Below are positions 26,758 through 37,111 of a stretch of DNA of 64,000 bases, piece by piece. The translations under genes and the position numbers were made by a program. How positions within the stretch are numbered: position 1 is the stretch's first letter; each line of letters begins with the position of its first letter. This DNA comes from Prochlorococcus sp. MIT 1223. Lineage in GTDB: Bacteria > Cyanobacteriota > Cyanobacteriia > PCC-6307 > Cyanobiaceae. A model generated the notes under the pieces. It was given only the letters and a program-made list of their open reading frames with translations, searched no databases and was not told where the DNA came from. The DNA lies in NCBI RefSeq assembly GCF_034092465.1, contig NZ_CP139303.1, positions 1,144,865 through 1,208,864 of the forward strand, read 5' to 3'.

Positions 26758-29229
26758 ATGGCTGGAGAGCGCCTAAATTCAATTTCCCTGCATCAAGAGA
26801 TGCAGCGCTCTTACCTCGAATACGCGATGAGCGTAATCGTTGGAAGAGCTTTGCCTGATGCAAGAGATGGCTTAAAGCCTGTCCAACGGCGCATTTTATT
26901 TGCAATGCATGAATTAGGTCTAACTCCTGATAGACCATTCAAAAAATGTGCTCGTGTGGTTGGCGACGTACTAGGTAAATATCACCCTCATGGAGATCAA
27001 GCTGTATATGACGCACTAGTCAGACTAGTTCAAGATTTTACGTGTAAGCATCCAATACTTGATGGTCACGGCAACTTCGGATCAATAGACGATGATCCAC
27101 CTGCAGCAATGCGATATACGGAAACTCGATTAGCAGAAATTTCTAGTGAGTCCATTCTCAAAGAAATAGACGAAGAAACAGTTGATTTTTCTCCAAACTT
27201 TGATGGATCACAACAAGAGCCAAATGTATTACCTGCTCAGCTTCCCTTCTTGATCCTCAACGGATGCTCAGGGATAGCAGTTGGTATGGCTACAAGTATT
27301 CCTCCACACAATCTGAATGAAGTTGTAAATGGGTTACTTGAATTAATTAAAAACCCTGATATGCCAGAGGAGTCATTAATTAAACTAATACCAGGCCCAG
27401 ATTTTCCGACAGGTGGAGAAATATTGCTGAGTAGTGGAATTAGAGAAACCTATACAAAAGGAAAAGGAAGCATTGTAATGAGAGGTATAGCGCATATTGA
27501 AGAAGTAAATCCAGGAAAAGGTAAACATAAAAGAAATGGAATTGTAATAACAGAATTGCCATACCAAATAAGTAAATCTGGTTGGATTGAAAAATTAGCC
27601 GAACAAGTAAATGATGGAAAAATAACTGGAATAGCAGATATAAGAGACGAAAGTGATAGAACTGGTATGAGAATATTAATAGAAATAAGAAGAGATTCTG
27701 ACCCTGAAAAAATACTTAAAGAGTTATATAGAAAGACAAATTTACAATGCAATTATGGTGCAATTTTACTTGCTCTGGTGAACGGACAACCAGTGCAATT
27801 ATCTCTTAAAAGATTATTAATTAACTTTTTAGAGTTTAGAGAATCAACAATCGTAAGAAGAACAAATAACTCTTTAAGAAAAATCTTAAAAAGACTTGAA
27901 ATAATAGAAGGGCTGATTAAAGCACTAAAAAACCTAAGACTTGTCATAAATACTATTGAAGAAGCCAAAGATGTAAGTATAGCTAAAAATAATTTAATGA
28001 TAAAATTAAAGATAAATGAAAAGCAAGCAGATGGGGTTTTGTCAATGCCATTAAGAAGGTTAACTGGACTTGAGAAACAATCTTTATACTCTGAATTAGA
28101 AGAATTAAAAGTATCTAAAAAGGATTTAGAGCTAATACTAAAAAATAGGAACGAATTATTAAAGTTAATGAGCTTAGAGTTTAAAGAATTAAAAAAAAGA
28201 TTTGGTCAAAAAAGAAAAAGTAAATTAATAAAAGGTGGAGATCAATTAATAGCAGAAAGAAATGCTAATCTAAGGCCAAATAAAGAGCTACAAAGGAAAC
28301 AAGCTTTAGAAGCTTTGCCTAAAGATGGACTTTTAGCCATCCAAAATAATAATGTAGTAAGAGTAATTAATCGTAAATCCATACACAAACTAAAACTAGA
28401 TGAAAATATTCCATTATCAAAAGAGAATTTCCAAACAAAAATATTAATTGAAGCTAATGATAAAACAAAAATTTTGGCAATAACTGTGAATGGGAAAGTA
28501 GCCCTTTTACGTTGGGAGTTTATTGGTCTAAAAACTTCTGAGGTTACTAACCTAGTCCCAACAGGATTAGAAGAAGAAAAAATACTAAAATTAATTCCTA
28601 TTACTGAAAATAAAAATCAAAGTCTTGGACTATTGACTTCAGATGGAAGATTTAAAAGAATAAGTATAAAAGAAATTCTAGAAATTTCCAGTAGATCATC
28701 AACAATACTAAAGTTAAAAGAAAAAGTAAAAGTAATATCTGCAATCTTATGTGATGATAATGATGATTTATTTATAACTACTAGTATAGGAAGATTATTG
28801 AAAATAAAAATTAACGAAAATGATTTACCTATAACAGGAAAGTTAGCTCAAGGAGCACATATAATTAGTCTATTTCCAAGTGAATCAATTGGTAGTTGTT
28901 ATACTTCAAAACAATCTATAGAGAATAAAATTATTATAATGTCTAGCGATGGTAATTGTATAAAGATAAAAACCGATCTAATAAGAAACTGTGAAAAAGG
29001 TGACATAGGAATAATGTTATCGTCCATTAGTCATATAAAAGAATTTAAGGATAAACAATTGTTTGTTTTCAATTCAAATAGTGGCTGCATTATTAAAACT
29101 AATATGGAAAACTACACTCAAATTTCAAAAGATGAATTAGTAAAAATACAATCTAATGAATTCAATAGAAAATTTATACCTTTAATTGAAGGAGAAGTAA
29201 TAGATAATATAAAAAATATAATTGTATAA
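26758..29229 (+). CDS. DNA gyrase / topoisomerase IV subunit A-like protein
   Basis: An 823-residue type IIA topoisomerase A subunit. The winged-helix and tower parts are complete: [45 protein letters not shown] and catalytic tyrosine in [10 protein letters not shown] (residue about 122). The C-terminal half has beta-pinwheel blades, but no QRRGGKG-like GyrA box is seen where it is expected. That box drives DNA wrapping by gyrase, so this may be the ParC-like second A subunit that cyanobacteria carry near dnaN. I leave the symbol empty for that reason. It converges on purF. Confidence 0.9.
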   Translation: MAGERLNSISLHQEMQRSYLEYAMSVIVGRALPDARDGLKPVQRRILFAMHELGLTPDRPFKKCARVVGDVLGKYHPHGDQAVYDALVRLVQDFTCKHPILDGHGNFGSIDDDPPAAMRYTETRLAEISSESILKEIDEETVDFSPNFDGSQQEPNVLPAQLPFLILNGCSGIAVGMATSIPPHNLNEVVNGLLELIKNPDMPEESLIKLIPGPDFPTGGEILLSSGIRETYTKGKGSIVMRGIAHIEEVNPGKGKHKRNGIVITELPYQISKSGWIEKLAEQVNDGKITGIADIRDESDRTGMRILIEIRRDSDPEKILKELYRKTNLQCNYGAILLALVNGQPVQLSLKRLLINFLEFRESTIVRRTNNSLRKILKRLEIIEGLIKALKNLRLVINTIEEAKDVSIAKNNLMIKLKINEKQADGVLSMPLRRLTGLEKQSLYSELEELKVSKKDLELILKNRNELLKLMSLEFKELKKRFGQKRKSKLIKGGDQLIAERNANLRPNKELQRKQALEALPKDGLLAIQNNNVVRVINRKSIHKLKLDENIPLSKENFQTKILIEANDKTKILAITVNGKVALLRWEFIGLKTSEVTNLVPTGLEEEKILKLIPITENKNQSLGLLTSDGRFKRISIKEILEISSRSSTILKLKEKVKVISAILCDDNDDLFITTSIGRLLKIKINENDLPITGKLAQGAHIISLFPSESIGSCYTSKQSIENKIIIMSSDGNCIKIKTDLIRNCEKGDIGIMLSSISHIKEFKDKQLFVFNSNSGCIIKTNMENYTQISKDELVKIQSNEFNRKFIPLIEGEVIDNIKNIIV

Positions 29230-29235
29230 AGTAAG

Positions 29236-30696
29236 TTATGAAAGATATTCCATTTCTACCCAATTCAAATACTCCTCTGTTACGTCGCCAGTTATATAAT
29301 TACCAGTAAAGCAAGATAAATCTAAATCTTTAATATTAGATTCATAAGTAATGGCTTTTTGCAAGTTTTCAATATTCTGATAAACAAGTTTATCTATGGA
29401 TAATTCAAAAGCTATTTCTGATATTGATTTGTTATAAGCTATTAATTCGTTTCTACTAGGCATATTAATACCATAAATATGAGGGAATCTAATTGGAGGT
29501 GCCGCAGAAGTAAAAATTACTTTATTGGCTCCAGCACCCTTAGCCATTTGAACTATTTGCTGTGAAGTTGTTCCGCGAACAATTGAATCATCAACTATAA
29601 GTACATTTTTGCCCTTGAATTCCGTACCCATAGCATTTAATTTTTGTCTTACAGACTTTTTTCGTAACGATTGGCCCGGCATTATAAATGTTCTGCCAAC
29701 ATACCTATTCTTAAAAAAACCTTCTCTATATTCTATCCCCAATTGTTTGGCAACCTGCATAGCAGCTGGACGAGAAGAATCAGGAATCGGCATAACAACA
29801 TCTATTTCGCCTAAAGTAATTTCTTTCCTAATTGTTTCTGCTAATAAATTGCCCATTCTAAGTCTTGCTTCATAAACAGAAATTCCATTCATAACAGAAT
29901 CTGGTCTAGCCAAATAAACATATTCAAAGGAACAAGGAAAAAGTTTTGGATTTTGGGCACATTGTAAAGAATATAAATCTCCAGATGGAGTGATAAAAAT
30001 AGCTTCTCCAGGTTCTACATCTCTAATTATCTCATAATCATTATTTTCTAAAACAAGAGATTCACTTGCTACTATCCACTCATTTAATGAATTTAATTTA
30101 GAAACCCTCTTACCAATAACTAATGGTCTTATGCCAAATGGATCTCTAAAAGCTACTAGTCCATGACCAGCTATTAATGAAATAGCAGCATAAGATCCTT
30201 TTACTCTTTTATGAACTAATTTAATTGCTTCAAATATATTTTCAGGAGAAAAATTCTTTCCTTGTGTTACATGCTGAAGTTCTGTAGCAAACACATTTAA
30301 AAGCATCTCCGTATCACTAGATGAATTCGTATGTCTACGATCATCGTTAAAAAGTTCTTTTTCTAATTGCCTTGTGTTAGTAAGATTTCCATTATGTACT
30401 AAAACAATTCCATATGGTGCATTAACGTAAAAAGGTTGTGCTTCTTCTTCTCTATCAGCTGCACCTTTTGTTGCATATCTAACATGTCCAATACCAATAT
30501 TTCCACGTAAACTTCTCATATCTCTTGTTCTATAAGCTTCTCGGACCTGACCTTTTGACTTATGTAAATGAAAAACACTATCATCCATTGTGACTATACC
30601 AGTCGAATCTTGACCTCGATGCTGTAGCAATAGCAAACTATCGTAAATCTGCTGATTTACTTGATCTTGGGAAACGACACCTACAATTCCGCACAT
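29236..30696 (-). CDS. purF: Amidophosphoribosyltransferase
   Basis: PurF makes phosphoribosylamine from PRPP and glutamine, the first step of purine synthesis. The catalytic cysteine follows the initiator Met (MCGIVGVV); HNGNLTN and DPFGIRPLVIG are glutaminase blocks, and the PRPP loop is VLIVDDSIVRGTT in the C-terminal half. It has the normal length of 486 residues, 63 bp after purL on the same strand. Confidence 0.97.
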   Translation of the reverse strand: MCGIVGVVSQDQVNQQIYDSLLLLQHRGQDSTGIVTMDDSVFHLHKSKGQVREAYRTRDMRSLRGNIGIGHVRYATKGAADREEEAQPFYVNAPYGIVLVHNGNLTNTRQLEKELFNDDRRHTNSSSDTEMLLNVFATELQHVTQGKNFSPENIFEAIKLVHKRVKGSYAAISLIAGHGLVAFRDPFGIRPLVIGKRVSKLNSLNEWIVASESLVLENNDYEIIRDVEPGEAIFITPSGDLYSLQCAQNPKLFPCSFEYVYLARPDSVMNGISVYEARLRMGNLLAETIRKEITLGEIDVVMPIPDSSRPAAMQVAKQLGIEYREGFFKNRYVGRTFIMPGQSLRKKSVRQKLNAMGTEFKGKNVLIVDDSIVRGTTSQQIVQMAKGAGANKVIFTSAAPPIRFPHIYGINMPSRNELIAYNKSISEIAFELSIDKLVYQNIENLQKAITYESNIKDLDLSCFTGNYITGDVTEEYLNWVEMEYLS

Positions 30697-30759
30697 ATTA
30701 AAAAAAGCTAGTAAAACTTTTTAAGAAATTATTTAAATATAAAATTTTCAAGGCAAAAT

Positions 30760-33156
30760 TTAAAACTTATTATTAATTCTACTTGAAAGAGAATTTTCAA
30801 AAGCAAATCTTAACTTTGATATAGGAATATCTACTAATGAACAATTATTTTGAGTAATAAATAAATGATTTACCTTTTGAACAACTCCTAGTTTAGTTAA
30901 ATTAATGTCTTTAGACCTACTATTATTAAATTCATTTACTAAAGAACTAATATTTTTTTGATTAGAAGGGGAGACACTAATTATAATTCTTGCTCCTCCT
31001 TCAGCAAATAACAAACGATCAATACGTGAATTTAATGAAGGAAGGTTTATTTTAGCACCATATTTTGAAGAAATAGAACACTCAGATATAGCAATTGCTA
31101 TACCTCCATCACTCACATCATGAGCTGATTCAATATAACGTTTAGAAATAGCTTCACGTAAAAAAGCTTGAACTTGCTTTTCTAAATCTAAATCAATTTC
31201 AGGAGGTCTACCTGTTATTAATTCATGAATAAATTCTAAATAAGCCGATCCAGAAAGGGTTACTCTACTATCTATTTTATTATCAAAAGGTAAACCTAAT
31301 AAATAAATTATATCTTGGTCATTTTTCCATGATGGAGTACAAATATTATTTAAATCATCCAATAAACCAACCATTCCAATAATTGGAGTTGGTTGTATTG
31401 GTTTAACTGTATTATCTATTTCTTTAGTTTCATTATACAACGAGACATTTCCTCCAATAACTGGTGTCTCCATTTTTCTACATGCAATAGATAATCCTTC
31501 ACAAGATGAAGCTAACTGCCAAAAACCTATTTCATTTTGAGGAGAAGAAAAATTTAAATTATCAGTAACAGCAAGGGGTAAAGCTCCTACACAACTAATG
31601 TTTCTAGCAGCTTCTGCAACTGCGGCCATACTTCCTCTTGCTGGGTCTAAGTAAACCCATCTATTAGGACAATCAACAACAGCAGCAATTCCTTTGTTGC
31701 TATTTTTTGTAGAATTAGAATCGTCCTGTGAACGAATCCTTATAATTGCAGCATCAGCTAAACCTGGACCTAGAACTGTATTAGATTGAACTTGATAGTC
31801 ATATTGATTATAAATCCAACTTTTTGAAGCAATGGAAGGGGAGTCTAATAAATTTAGTAAAATTTGATTCCAAGAAATTAATTTATCTTTTTTATAAATG
31901 CCCTTCAAAGTTTCTTTATCTAATAAACTTTCGGTCCATTTCCAATGATTTTGAATAAATTTAGGAGGCTCTTTTAATACACTATGTTTTTCTACAGGTG
32001 TATCATCAGCTAATGCTGTCGTTGGAACATCTGCAACTATTTGTTTATTATGAATAACTCTTACTCTCTTTTCTGGAATAACTTTTCCAACAATAGAAGC
32101 ATAAAGCCCCCATTTAGTAAAACGATTCATCAACTTAGACTCTAAACCAGGTTTAACAACAAAGAGCATCCTTTCCTGTGATTCTGATAAAAGAAATTCA
32201 TATGCAGTCATCCCTTTCTCTCTAGCTGGTACAGAGTCAAGATCTAATTCAATACCTACATCTCCTTTGGCTGCCATTTCAGATGAACTACATGTAAGAC
32301 CAGCTGCTCCCATATCTTGTGCTGCTATTACATCCCCAGCCTTAAAAGCTTCTAAACATGCTTCTATAAGACCTTTTTCAAAAAACGGATCTCCAACTTG
32401 TACAGCAGGTCTATCATCATAAGAAGAATCAGTAAGTTCCGCACTAGCAAAACTTGCACCACCCATTCCATCTCTACCTGTTGTATTACCTACATAAACA
32501 ACAGAATATCCAATACCTTTGGCTCCAGAACAAACAATATCTTGTGTTTCCATTAAGCCTATAGCCATTGCATTAACTAAAGGATTTCCTGAATAGCTTT
32601 CATCAAAAACAACTTCTCCTCCAACTGTAGGTACTCCTACACAATTTCCATAATGAGCAATTCCTGAAACTACTCCCTGTATTAAAGATATATTCTTTTC
32701 CTTATTTAAAGGGCCAAATCTTAGAGCGTTTAATATTGCAATAGGACGTGCACCCATAGTAAAAATATCTCTTAGAATTCCTCCTACACCTGTTGCAGCT
32801 CCTTGAAAAGGTTCTATAGCTGAAGGGTGATTGTGACTTTCTATTTTAAAAACTAATCTATCTCCATTTCCAATATCTATAACACCTGCATTTTCACCTG
32901 GACCAACTAATACATGAGGTGCTTTTGTTGGAAAATTTTGTAATAAAGGTCTAGAATTTCTATAACAACAATGTTCAGACCACATTACTCCAAACATTCC
33001 TAACTCAGTTCTATTTGGAGCTCTATTTAATCGTTGACATATTTCAACAAAATCTTCTTCTTTTAATCCTTCTTTAATTAAAGCTTTTACAATATCATAA
33101 TCACAAGTAAATTCGTTGGAATTTAAAATATTTAGAAAATTATCACTCTGTGTCAT
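30760..33156 (-). CDS. purL: Phosphoribosylformylglycinamidine synthase, subunit PurL
   Basis: PurL turns FGAR to FGAM with ATP and ammonia supplied by PurQ in complex with PurS (neither is in this window). The 798-residue length is that of the small, PurQ-dependent type. Key blocks are [66 protein letters not shown] and [14 protein letters not shown]. It follows the PRC-barrel gene by only 3 bp, pointing to one dnaN-PRC-purL-purF transcript. Confidence 0.97.
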   Translation of the reverse strand: MTQSDNFLNILNSNEFTCDYDIVKALIKEGLKEEDFVEICQRLNRAPNRTELGMFGVMWSEHCCYRNSRPLLQNFPTKAPHVLVGPGENAGVIDIGNGDRLVFKIESHNHPSAIEPFQGAATGVGGILRDIFTMGARPIAILNALRFGPLNKEKNISLIQGVVSGIAHYGNCVGVPTVGGEVVFDESYSGNPLVNAMAIGLMETQDIVCSGAKGIGYSVVYVGNTTGRDGMGGASFASAELTDSSYDDRPAVQVGDPFFEKGLIEACLEAFKAGDVIAAQDMGAAGLTCSSSEMAAKGDVGIELDLDSVPAREKGMTAYEFLLSESQERMLFVVKPGLESKLMNRFTKWGLYASIVGKVIPEKRVRVIHNKQIVADVPTTALADDTPVEKHSVLKEPPKFIQNHWKWTESLLDKETLKGIYKKDKLISWNQILLNLLDSPSIASKSWIYNQYDYQVQSNTVLGPGLADAAIIRIRSQDDSNSTKNSNKGIAAVVDCPNRWVYLDPARGSMAAVAEAARNISCVGALPLAVTDNLNFSSPQNEIGFWQLASSCEGLSIACRKMETPVIGGNVSLYNETKEIDNTVKPIQPTPIIGMVGLLDDLNNICTPSWKNDQDIIYLLGLPFDNKIDSRVTLSGSAYLEFIHELITGRPPEIDLDLEKQVQAFLREAISKRYIESAHDVSDGGIAIAISECSISSKYGAKINLPSLNSRIDRLLFAEGGARIIISVSPSNQKNISSLVNEFNNSRSKDINLTKLGVVQKVNHLFITQNNCSLVDIPISKLRFAFENSLSSRINNKF

Positions 33157-33159
33157 AGA

Positions 33160-33915
33160 TCAAATCCAAGGGTCAGAATCATTATTATTTGACTTATTAT
33201 AAGACTCTGTAGGGTCTAAATCATATTGTAGTTCTTTGTTTTCATAATTACTTCTAACATTATCAAAACTATCTTTTGTATTTGAAAAACCTATGGTTCT
33301 ATCTTCCCAGGGAGATTCTTCTAACCATCCTTCTAATTTATTAGTTGCAACATTAGTAATATCTTGAATTTGATTTCTCCAGCCTTTACTTTTCTTTAAA
33401 ATTTCTTCTTTAACACTTGCTCTTAACAAAGGAAGATCATCTAGGGAGTTTAAATTAGACAAAATCATACCTGGCTGTTGATCCTTAATATGATCTATTT
33501 TTAATGACCAACGACTAGAACCTGGTATTCTAGGATTACTTCTAGAAACAAGATAATATAATATTCTGCCAGAATTATAATTAAAAACTAAATCTACTAA
33601 AGTAGCTATTTTAAGTCCATTCTTATTTAAAAGAGTTGTGTTTATCAAAGAAGGAATTCTATCTAAAGTAGGTTGGTCAGAAACAGAAGGCAATCCTTTA
33701 ACATAAATAAATTCATTTGATATTTTCTTTAACTGATCAAGCCTCCAAACTTCCTTATGAAGATTTAAAGAAGAAGTACTAGTTACCCATCCCAAAACCC
33801 TATGAACAGGTGGATGCATCCAAACCATATATCCTTTACCATGATCTATACCTTGATCACACCTAACAATTAGCTGTGAAAAATCAGATAATAATATATT
33901 ATTTAGATTAACCAA
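33160..33915 (-). CDS. PRC-barrel-like conserved protein next to dnaN
   Basis: A 251-residue soluble protein. A PRC-barrel-like block lies at about residues 35-125 (VHRVLGWVTSTS, KGLPSVSDQPTLDRIPSLIN, KIATLVDLVFNYNSGRILYYLVSRSNPRIPGSSRW). The last 100 residues are polar, ending in Asn/Ser/Asp repeats and probably disordered. PRC barrels in RimM bind ribosomal protein. It is known to me only as a cyanobacterial conserved gene beside dnaN, with no assigned function. It is 1 bp from dnaN and 3 bp from purL. Confidence 0.8.
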   Translation of the reverse strand: MVNLNNILLSDFSQLIVRCDQGIDHGKGYMVWMHPPVHRVLGWVTSTSSLNLHKEVWRLDQLKKISNEFIYVKGLPSVSDQPTLDRIPSLINTTLLNKNGLKIATLVDLVFNYNSGRILYYLVSRSNPRIPGSSRWSLKIDHIKDQQPGMILSNLNSLDDLPLLRASVKEEILKKSKGWRNQIQDITNVATNKLEGWLEESPWEDRTIGFSNTKDSFDNVRSNYENKELQYDLDPTESYNKSNNNDSDPWI

Positions 33916-33916
33916 T

Positions 33917-35050
33917 TTAACTTCTGATTTGAACAGGCATTACTAGGTATATAAATTTTAATTCTTCTGAAACTGGTGAAAAAATTGCAGGTGTTGTAGG
34001 TGAATTACATTTTAAAATTACTTCTTCAGAAGAAATAACTTTTAAACCTTCAAGTAAATATCTTACATTAAAAGCTATTTGATCTATATTTCCATTTGTT
34101 TTTACGGGTATTGATTCAGAACCACTTCCTACATCTTGAGCGTCTGCACTTATTAAAACAGTATTATTATTGTTCGTTAATTTAATAATATTATTATGCT
34201 GATCGGCTAAGACAGCTACTCTTTCTAAGGATGCAATAAAATCCAAGCGATTAAATTGAAGTTCATTTGAAAATTCGTCTGGTATCAATTGTAAATAATT
34301 AGGATAAATTCCATCTAATGTCCTAGTAGTAACTATTTGGTCTGAAGCCATAAACACTACTTGACCTTGATCTGAAAAGAAACTTATAGATTCAGCATCT
34401 TTACAACTACCTATAAACCTTTCAACTTCTCTCAAAGATCTTGCAGGAAGAGTTAATGAAAAATTTTCTTCATTATCGTTATCTAAAATATTTGATAAAT
34501 TAAAAACAGCCAATCTATGACCATCAGTTGCAGCCGCCTCAAAAGAAGAACTTTTAAAATTTAAATTAACACCTGTTAAAAGTTGTTTAGCTTCATCATT
34601 ACTACTCGCAAAAAGAGTAGACCTTAAAGAATTAACAAATTCAGAGGCATTTAATTTAATAGAATTGCCACTTTCTACTAAAGGTAGATCAGGAAAATCA
34701 TCTGAAGGCATTCCTCTAACTTGATAAGTGCCAGATTTGCTTTTCAGTGAAACCATCTCACCGTTTTCATCAGTTTCAAAAACTACAGGTGATTCATTTG
34801 ATAATTTTGAAATAATTTCTACTAATAATTTTGCAGGAAGTGTTATTGCACCACTAATTTCGACTGAAGCAGTTAAAAAAGTCTGAATACCAAGGCTTAA
34901 ATCAAATCCTGTTAAACTTAAGCGATTTGTACTTTGGTCAGCTGTTAAGAGGACATTAGCCAAAATAGGGTGAGTTGGTTTTGTAGCTACAGCCCTACTC
35001 ACCAACTGGAGAGCAGAGTTCAAATCAGTTTGAGAACAAGTAAGTCTCAT
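33917..35050 (-). CDS. dnaN: DNA polymerase III beta sliding clamp
   Basis: DnaN is the ring that holds the polymerase on DNA. Three repeated clamp domains in 377 residues are seen: MRLTCSQTDLNSALQLVSRAV at the start, LPARSLREVERF in the middle and the C-terminal YLVMPVQIRS. GHRLAVFNL and FVNSLRSTLFASSNDEAKQLLTGV are strong family blocks. It reads away from the presumed origin just upstream and starts a closely packed run to purF. Confidence 0.96.
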   Translation of the reverse strand: MRLTCSQTDLNSALQLVSRAVATKPTHPILANVLLTADQSTNRLSLTGFDLSLGIQTFLTASVEISGAITLPAKLLVEIISKLSNESPVVFETDENGEMVSLKSKSGTYQVRGMPSDDFPDLPLVESGNSIKLNASEFVNSLRSTLFASSNDEAKQLLTGVNLNFKSSSFEAAATDGHRLAVFNLSNILDNDNEENFSLTLPARSLREVERFIGSCKDAESISFFSDQGQVVFMASDQIVTTRTLDGIYPNYLQLIPDEFSNELQFNRLDFIASLERVAVLADQHNNIIKLTNNNNTVLISADAQDVGSGSESIPVKTNGNIDQIAFNVRYLLEGLKVISSEEVILKCNSPTTPAIFSPVSEELKFIYLVMPVQIRS

Positions 35051-35427
35051 TAAATAAAAAAATTGAGAACCTTAAAGGCGATAACTAAGGATTTCATAGC
35101 TATTTCAGAAGCGCAATACCCTTAAAAAAATCGATATCTTTGTTTTCTTTTTCTAATTCTATTTCAAAGAAAATATATGAATAGTAGTAGTAGAAGCTGA
35201 GGAAACTGTGGAAATTACCCATAAAGCATTGGTAAGACTACTCTTTATGGAATCATTGTATGTTGAAAAAAAAAATTAAAAGTTAAAAAACAAACCTTTT
35301 CCACAAAAAATTATATGTGTGAAAAATCTTAGAAAATAAATAATTCAAGTTTTTGCCTTTTCTCCACAAAAAATGAACTAAACAATATTTAAACTCCACA
35401 GACACTTTTTTTTTTGACCACTTCTTT
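35051..35427. other. Putative chromosomal replication origin (oriC)
   Basis: A 377-bp gene-free gap between dnaN and thrC, where the origin of Prochlorococcus genomes is placed from memory of their dnaN-first numbering. It has several DnaA-box-like 9-mers: 35207-35215 (minus, ATTTCCACA), 35297-35305 (plus, TTTTCCACA), 35318-35326 (minus, TTTTTCACA), 35360-35368 (plus, TTCTCCACA) and 35392-35400 (plus, AACTCCACA). A long A run at 35265-35275 and a T run near 35406-35415 could serve as unwinding elements. It must also contain the dnaN promoter. Confidence 0.75.
35297..35305 (+). promoter_or_regulatory. Best DnaA box
   Basis: TTTTCCACA, the form reported for cyanobacterial DnaA boxes as far as I recall, just after an A/T-rich run. 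It is the strongest of five box-like sites in the gap. Confidence 0.6.
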
Positions 35428-36534
35428 TTAAAGTTTCATTGCTTTGACTACGTCATTAATAGTTGGATCTAAATTTGTATGGAATATTGCATCATTATTA
35501 TTAATTGCACAATCTGGGTCTTTTAACCCATTTCCAGTTAACACACAAACGATTGTGGAATCTTTTGGTACTTCTCTTTTAAGTTTTAATAGTCCAGCTA
35601 CGGAGGCTGCACTGGCAGGCTCGCAAAAAATACCTTCCTTTTCTCCCAGTAATTTATATGCTCTTATAATTTCTTCATCAGTTATTGCTAGAAACTTCCC
35701 ATTGCTTTCTTTTTTCACTTTTAATGCTTTTTCCCTATTTACAGGATTACCAATTCGTATAGCCGTAGCTATTGTTTGAGGTTCATGTATTATTTTTTCA
35801 TGAACTAGTGGAGCTGAACCGCTTGCTTGAAATCCCAACATTCTTGGTAACTTATCTGACCTCTTATGTTTAAAATATTCTTGAAATCCCATCCAATAAG
35901 CACTGATATTTCCTGCATTTCCCATAGGGATACATAACCAATCTGGTGCATTTCCTAATGACTCAATGATTTCAAAAGCCGATGTTTTTTGCCCTTCTAA
36001 TCTGAATGGATTTACAGAGTTAACTAAAGTTACAGGATATTGAGTAGATATTTCTCTTACTATATCTAATGCTTTATCAAAATTACCATTTATAGAAATA
36101 ACCTCTGCCCCGTATACAAGTGCTTGAGCTAATTTTCCTTGAGCAACATATCCTTCTGGAATTAAAACAAATGCTCTCATGTTTCCTCTTTTTGCATATG
36201 CTGCTGCAGAAGCTGAAGTGTTTCCAGTACTTGCACAAATAACAGCTTCACAATTATTTTCTTTTGCTTTGCTTATTGCCATAGTCATTCCTCTATCTTT
36301 AAATGAACCTGTAGGATTTAGACCGTCGTATTTAACATATACTTTTACATTTTTTCCAATTTCTTCTGATACAGATCTTATATAAATTAACGGTGTTGCT
36401 CCTTCTTGAAGAGTTATTATTGGTGTTTTTTCACTTACTGGTAACCATTGCATATAAGCTTCGATTAAACCAGGCCAGGTTTTGTGAACAGTATTTTTCT
36501 TAAATGAATTTTTTATAGTTTTGATAAAAGACAT
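35428..36534 (-). CDS. thrC: Threonine synthase
   Basis: ThrC makes threonine from O-phosphohomoserine using PLP. The Schiff-base lysine is in NPTGSFKDRGMTMA near residue 81; ASTGNTSASAAAYAKRG, the phosphate-binding PMGNAGNISAYW, and VCVLTGNGLKDPD are family blocks. The 368-residue length fits the short, plant/Bacillus-type enzyme. It reads toward the origin and is 1 bp from the DUF1400-like gene. Confidence 0.96.
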   Translation of the reverse strand: MSFIKTIKNSFKKNTVHKTWPGLIEAYMQWLPVSEKTPIITLQEGATPLIYIRSVSEEIGKNVKVYVKYDGLNPTGSFKDRGMTMAISKAKENNCEAVICASTGNTSASAAAYAKRGNMRAFVLIPEGYVAQGKLAQALVYGAEVISINGNFDKALDIVREISTQYPVTLVNSVNPFRLEGQKTSAFEIIESLGNAPDWLCIPMGNAGNISAYWMGFQEYFKHKRSDKLPRMLGFQASGSAPLVHEKIIHEPQTIATAIRIGNPVNREKALKVKKESNGKFLAITDEEIIRAYKLLGEKEGIFCEPASAASVAGLLKLKREVPKDSTIVCVLTGNGLKDPDCAINNNDAIFHTNLDPTINDVVKAMKL

Positions 36535-36535
36535 T

Positions 36536-37111
36536 TTAAATAGAATTAATGTTTTTAAGTTTGTCTAATGGAGATCCACTAAAAAATTCTACAAGATCAT
36601 TCATTGATTCAACTTTATTAATAACTTTACTTAAAGCTGAATAATTAATAGCTATATTTTTATTTGGATAGGATTTTAAAAATTGAATTAAATTTATTCT
36701 TCCATTTCCTTTTACTATTCCATTAATTAAAGCTGCTCTTATCGCCGGAACACTTATTGATTTATTTTCTACTTTATTTGGATAGATTATTTCAGCTACT
36801 CTCGATAAAATAACGGAACCTATCTTACTATTTATAAGTTTACTTGTAAGTACTAGAGGAGCTTCGTACTCTTGGTTTAACAAGTCAGAAATTTCATCTT
36901 TATTTTGATTAGTTAGCTTTATAATTTTTTTTAATGAACCTTTCAGTTTTTTTGTTTTTGCTAGATGATCTAGTGATTCAACTGATATTGATCTACTTAA
37001 TATACCTTTATAAATTATAATATTCTCTGCACAATTAACTTTTTCACAATAAATAAATGAATTGATTGTCATCAAACAACTTATAGTTAAGGAGGTAAAA
37101 AGGAACTTCAT
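36536..37111 (-). CDS. Exported DUF1400-like protein
   Basis: A 191-residue protein with an N-terminal signal (FLFTSLTISCLMTINSF). The body has IIIYKGILSRSISVESLDHLAKT and then helical segments, with AIRAALINGIVKGNGRINLIQFLKSYPNKNIAINY, matching the DUF1400 domain that precedes alpha/beta hydrolases in cyanobacteria. Here it stands alone without the hydrolase part. It begins right at the ABC1 kinase stop and is 1 bp before thrC. The function is unknown. Confidence 0.75.
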   Translation of the reverse strand: MKFLFTSLTISCLMTINSFIYCEKVNCAENIIIYKGILSRSISVESLDHLAKTKKLKGSLKKIIKLTNQNKDEISDLLNQEYEAPLVLTSKLINSKIGSVILSRVAEIIYPNKVENKSISVPAIRAALINGIVKGNGRINLIQFLKSYPNKNIAINYSALSKVINKVESMNDLVEFFSGSPLDKLKNINSI

